Assembly: GCA_900550345.1 (NCBI GenBank)
Contig: URRX01000016.1
Location: forward strand, 1-16,028
DNA length: 16,028 nt
Direction: 5' to 3'
Source: an uncultured Anaerococcus sp.
GTDB taxonomy: Bacteria; Bacillota; Clostridia; Tissierellales; Peptoniphilaceae
The notes under the pieces were generated by a model. That model was given only the letters and a program-made list of their open reading frames with translations. It had not been told where the DNA came from and ran no database searches. Below are positions 13,906 to 16,028 of this stretch, in pieces (the first letter of the stretch is position 1; each line of letters starts with the position of its first letter). Both the position numbers and the translations under genes were made by a program.

Positions 13906-16028
13906 CTATTTAATTTTTTCTATTATTCTAGATTTTGTTTCAAAATCGTCGCTAGTTCCTGTAATTGATTTATTTTCTTTTGCGATTTTTGACATTTGTT
14001 CTAGAATATCACTAATTTCTGTTACATCTCCAGATTTATTTGCAAGTTTATCAATTCCTTTTGTTTTATAATCACTTAATCCCTTTTTAAATTTATCAAA
14101 TGATGAAACATATTGATCACTTCCATTTTTTAGTTGAGATGTAGAATCACTTAATTTATTAATTCCATTATCTAATTGTTTGATTCCATTTGCCATTGGA
14201 TTTATTGCTGTTTCATTTATATTTGCAAGTTGAGAAAGAGATTTTGATCTTTCTTGGAATTGATTTAATCCACTAGATAAAGATGCAGATCCATTTCTTA
14301 GTTCTTCGGAATTAGAATCTAATTGACTAATTGCATTTGAAAGTTTATTTACACCTTCTTGGTTTGCTTGAGTTCCGTATTTTAATTTTTCTGAACCTGC
14401 TTTAATTTGTTTTGTAGACTCATCAAGCATTACTACTGAATCTTGTAATTTTTTAATATTACTATTTGATAAAGCTCCACCAATTTTTTTGCTTGCTTCT
14501 GAAAGTTTTGCTGATGATGTTTGAACAGTTTCTTTTGACTCATTTAATTTTGAACTTACTTGACCTAAATTATTATTTACTTGTCCTATTGATGAAGTAA
14601 GTTCTGATGATCCATTAGCTAATTGTCCAAGTCCTTGTTTAATAGCAGCATTTGCTTGGCCATTTGCACTTATTGATCCAGATTCATTGTTTAATCCTTG
14701 TTTTACTGCCTTTAAGTTTTCAATTTCTGCTGAAAGAGAGCCGTCCTCATTTTTTGCTTGTAAATTTGCTATAACTTGGTCGATTGCACCAGCTTGAGCG
14801 TTTATATTTTGAACACTAGAATCAAGACTTGGTGCATTTTGAGCACTTTGATTTAAATTATTTATACCTTGATTTAATGTTTTTGAAGATTCTTCAATTT
14901 TTGAAAGTCCCCCGCTCAATTGACTAACACTATCTGCTAGTGGGCTAATTCCATTTGATAATTGACCGAGTCCGTTTGATAGTTGATTCATAGAATTAGT
15001 TAAATTTGCTATATCATTTCCATTTGTTACTTTTGATAGATTATCTCTTAAACTTGCTGTTCCATTGCTTAATTTCATAAGTGATGAATCTAATTGACTA
15101 GCTCCATTATTTAAACTAACAGATCCATCTTGCAATTTTGCCATATTATTATTTATTTGTCCAACTGCTATTGTGTATTGGTTAACACCATTATATAGCT
15201 TTGAACTTCCATTATTTAGTTGGTTAACTGCTGTATTCACTGTTTGAATTTTTCCTGGCAAACTAGCAAAAGCATTTGATAATTGATCGAATGAGCTTAC
15301 TATTTTATTAGATCCTTGAGATAATTGACCTGCCCCTTGATTTAATTTTCCAATTCCATCATTTAATTTTTTGCTTCCTTCATCTAATTTGTTTGAACCA
15401 TCAACAAGTTTTGCTGCATTTTCTTCTAAATCATTTACTCCATTTTTTAATTCATCTAAGGAATCAAGTTTTGCATCTTCTTGGAAAAATTCATTAGTGA
15501 TAAGAGCATAAACTTCAGTTGGTTCATAGTCTTTAACATCCATTTCCATTTCTACTTTATCTTTGAAGTTATCAAGCTTATCCCCTTCTATAACTCCCTG
15601 GAAATTTTCTCTAAGTCCTGGTGTCAAAACAGCTGCAACTATTTCATTTTTTCCGTCTTTAACAAGCTTTCCACTATTTGTTGTAAGATTTTTCACCTTA
15701 TCAGAATTAAAATTCATTTCAGCAAGGGCAAGGTATGGAGAATAAATTTCTTTATTTTTACCATCTATTTTTGCATTAGTTTTCTTTTTATTAATAGCTT
15801 CTATTTTTATTTTTAAATGCCCAGATTTACCCTTTAATTTATCTGAAGTTATTTCTTTACCATCTAAAAAATATTTTACATTTATATCAACCGGTAAATC
15901 TTCCTTACTTTTTCCTTGATAGTAAATATCTTTACTATCTTCATTCCAATTAATATAACCATTATCCAGATTAACTTTTTTATCTGTCTTTAAATTTTTT
16001 ATATCTTTTAGATTTGTTTTATCTTTTA
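13906..16028 (-). CDS. Large x-x-x-L-x-x-G heptad-repeat protein, N-terminus outside window (partial)
   Basis: The frame is open from the TAG at 13906 to the right edge with no stop, so at least 707 codons are present and the true start and any signal peptide lie beyond 16028. The ATG at 15717 is internal. Before it I read an immunoglobulin-like beta-rich part with WNEDSKDIYYQGKS, LPVDINVKYFLDGKEIT and KGKSGHLKIKI. After it comes a second beta-rich part to about residue 85 (counted from 15717), then roughly 100-560 made of degenerate heptads x-x-x-L-x-x-G, about twenty exact, rich in Asn, Ser, Gln and Gly. This architecture occurs in Clostridia/Tissierellia surface or exported proteins and resembles the extracytoplasmic repeats of YhgE/Pip and MMPL proteins. 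The end (FETKSRIIEKIK) has no membrane helix or LPxTG motif. No cysteine was noted. Role unknown; an elongated helical or coiled-coil extracellular structure is likely. Confidence 0.8.
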   Translation of the reverse strand, partial: KDKTNLKDIKNLKTDKKVNLDNGYINWNEDSKDIYYQGKSKEDLPVDINVKYFLDGKEITSDKLKGKSGHLKIKIEAINKKKTNAKIDGKNKEIYSPYLALAEMNFNSDKVKNLTTNSGKLVKDGKNEIVAAVLTPGLRENFQGVIEGDKLDNFKDKVEMEMDVKDYEPTEVYALITNEFFQEDAKLDSLDELKNGVNDLEENAAKLVDGSNKLDEGSKKLNDGIGKLNQGAGQLSQGSNKIVSSFDQLSNAFASLPGKIQTVNTAVNQLNNGSSKLYNGVNQYTIAVGQINNNMAKLQDGSVSLNNGASQLDSSLMKLSNGTASLRDNLSKVTNGNDIANLTNSMNQLSNGLGQLSNGISPLADSVSQLSGGLSKIEESSKTLNQGINNLNQSAQNAPSLDSSVQNINAQAGAIDQVIANLQAKNEDGSLSAEIENLKAVKQGLNNESGSISANGQANAAIKQGLGQLANGSSELTSSIGQVNNNLGQVSSKLNESKETVQTSSAKLSEASKKIGGALSNSNIKKLQDSVVMLDESTKQIKAGSEKLKYGTQANQEGVNKLSNAISQLDSNSEELRNGSASLSSGLNQFQERSKSLSQLANINETAINPMANGIKQLDNGINKLSDSTSQLKNGSDQYVSSFDKFKKGLSDYKTKGIDKLANKSGDVTEISDILEQMSKIAKENKSITGTSDDFETKSRIIEKIK

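Noticed and set aside
13906..15500. Repetitive DNA in the repeat-protein gene as a tandem repeat or CRISPR array
   Set aside because: The periodicity is at the protein level (7 residues, 21 bases) with divergent codons; there are no identical repeats separated by unique spacers.
15715..15717. ATG at 15717 as start of the repeat protein
   Set aside because: The frame continues open upstream to the window edge with protein-like beta-rich sequence and family-typical motifs, so this methionine is internal.
15481..15816. Plus-strand frame opposite the repeat protein
   Set aside because: Phe/Ile/Ser-rich antisense product of a Lys/Asn-rich coding region.
1..16028. tRNA, rRNA, riboswitch, transposase or prophage genes
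   Set aside because: I found no cloverleaf with a TTCGA-type arm, no rRNA segment, no leader long enough for a riboswitch except the palindromic gap (which is a 3' region of msrA), and no transposase or phage protein motifs.

Overview
This is a strongly AT-rich window with short intergenic gaps, strong AGGAGG-type ribosome binding sites and low-GC codon use. Its gene set (NfnAB, MnmA with a NifS-like cysteine desulfurase, a PC4-like YdbC protein, a split ThrE exporter, a ComGA-sized secretion ATPase and an x-x-x-L-x-x-G repeat protein) fits a low-GC anaerobic Firmicute. An anaerobic coccus of the Tissierellia type (Anaerococcus or Peptoniphilus-like) is my best guess, but this is an inference from content and not a proven identity.

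Layout. From 75 to 3689 (minus) lies a tight three-gene unit, rluD - comM/yifB - comGA-like ATPase, driven by an excellent extended -10 promoter. The spacing of that promoter puts the predicted transcription start exactly on the A of the rluD ATG, so the mRNA is probably leaderless. From 3799 to 6683 (minus) lies hypothetical protein - ydbC - (hairpin) - nifS/iscS-like - mnmA. The last two make the sulfur donor and the tRNA thiolase for s2U34. From 6684 to 7032 is the only gap over 300 bp. It holds a 237-bp imperfect palindrome whose two ends carry the same small hairpin; one end runs into the msrA stop codon and the other works as the msrA terminator.

From 7033 to 9605 (minus) lies a membrane J-domain protein, then the two halves of a ThrE-type exporter, then msrA, the last pair joined by an ATGA overlap. 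From 9656 to 11425 (minus) is a half-size ABC exporter. It is divergent from nfnA-nfnB (11538 to 13758, plus), the two subunits of an electron-bifurcating NADH-dependent ferredoxin:NADP+ oxidoreductase. The nfn promoter overlaps a site resembling the Rex operator. Two strong hairpins (13786-13896) separate nfnB from the convergent gene at 13906. That gene runs off the right edge and encodes a large, probably exported, heptad-repeat protein with its N-terminus outside the window.

The genes are mostly housekeeping (tRNA and rRNA modification, redox balance, methionine repair). No phage, CRISPR array, transposase or tRNA was seen. The least ordinary items are the leaderless promoter, the hairpin-ended palindromic element, the Rex-like site, the solo ComGA-like ATPase and the repeat protein.
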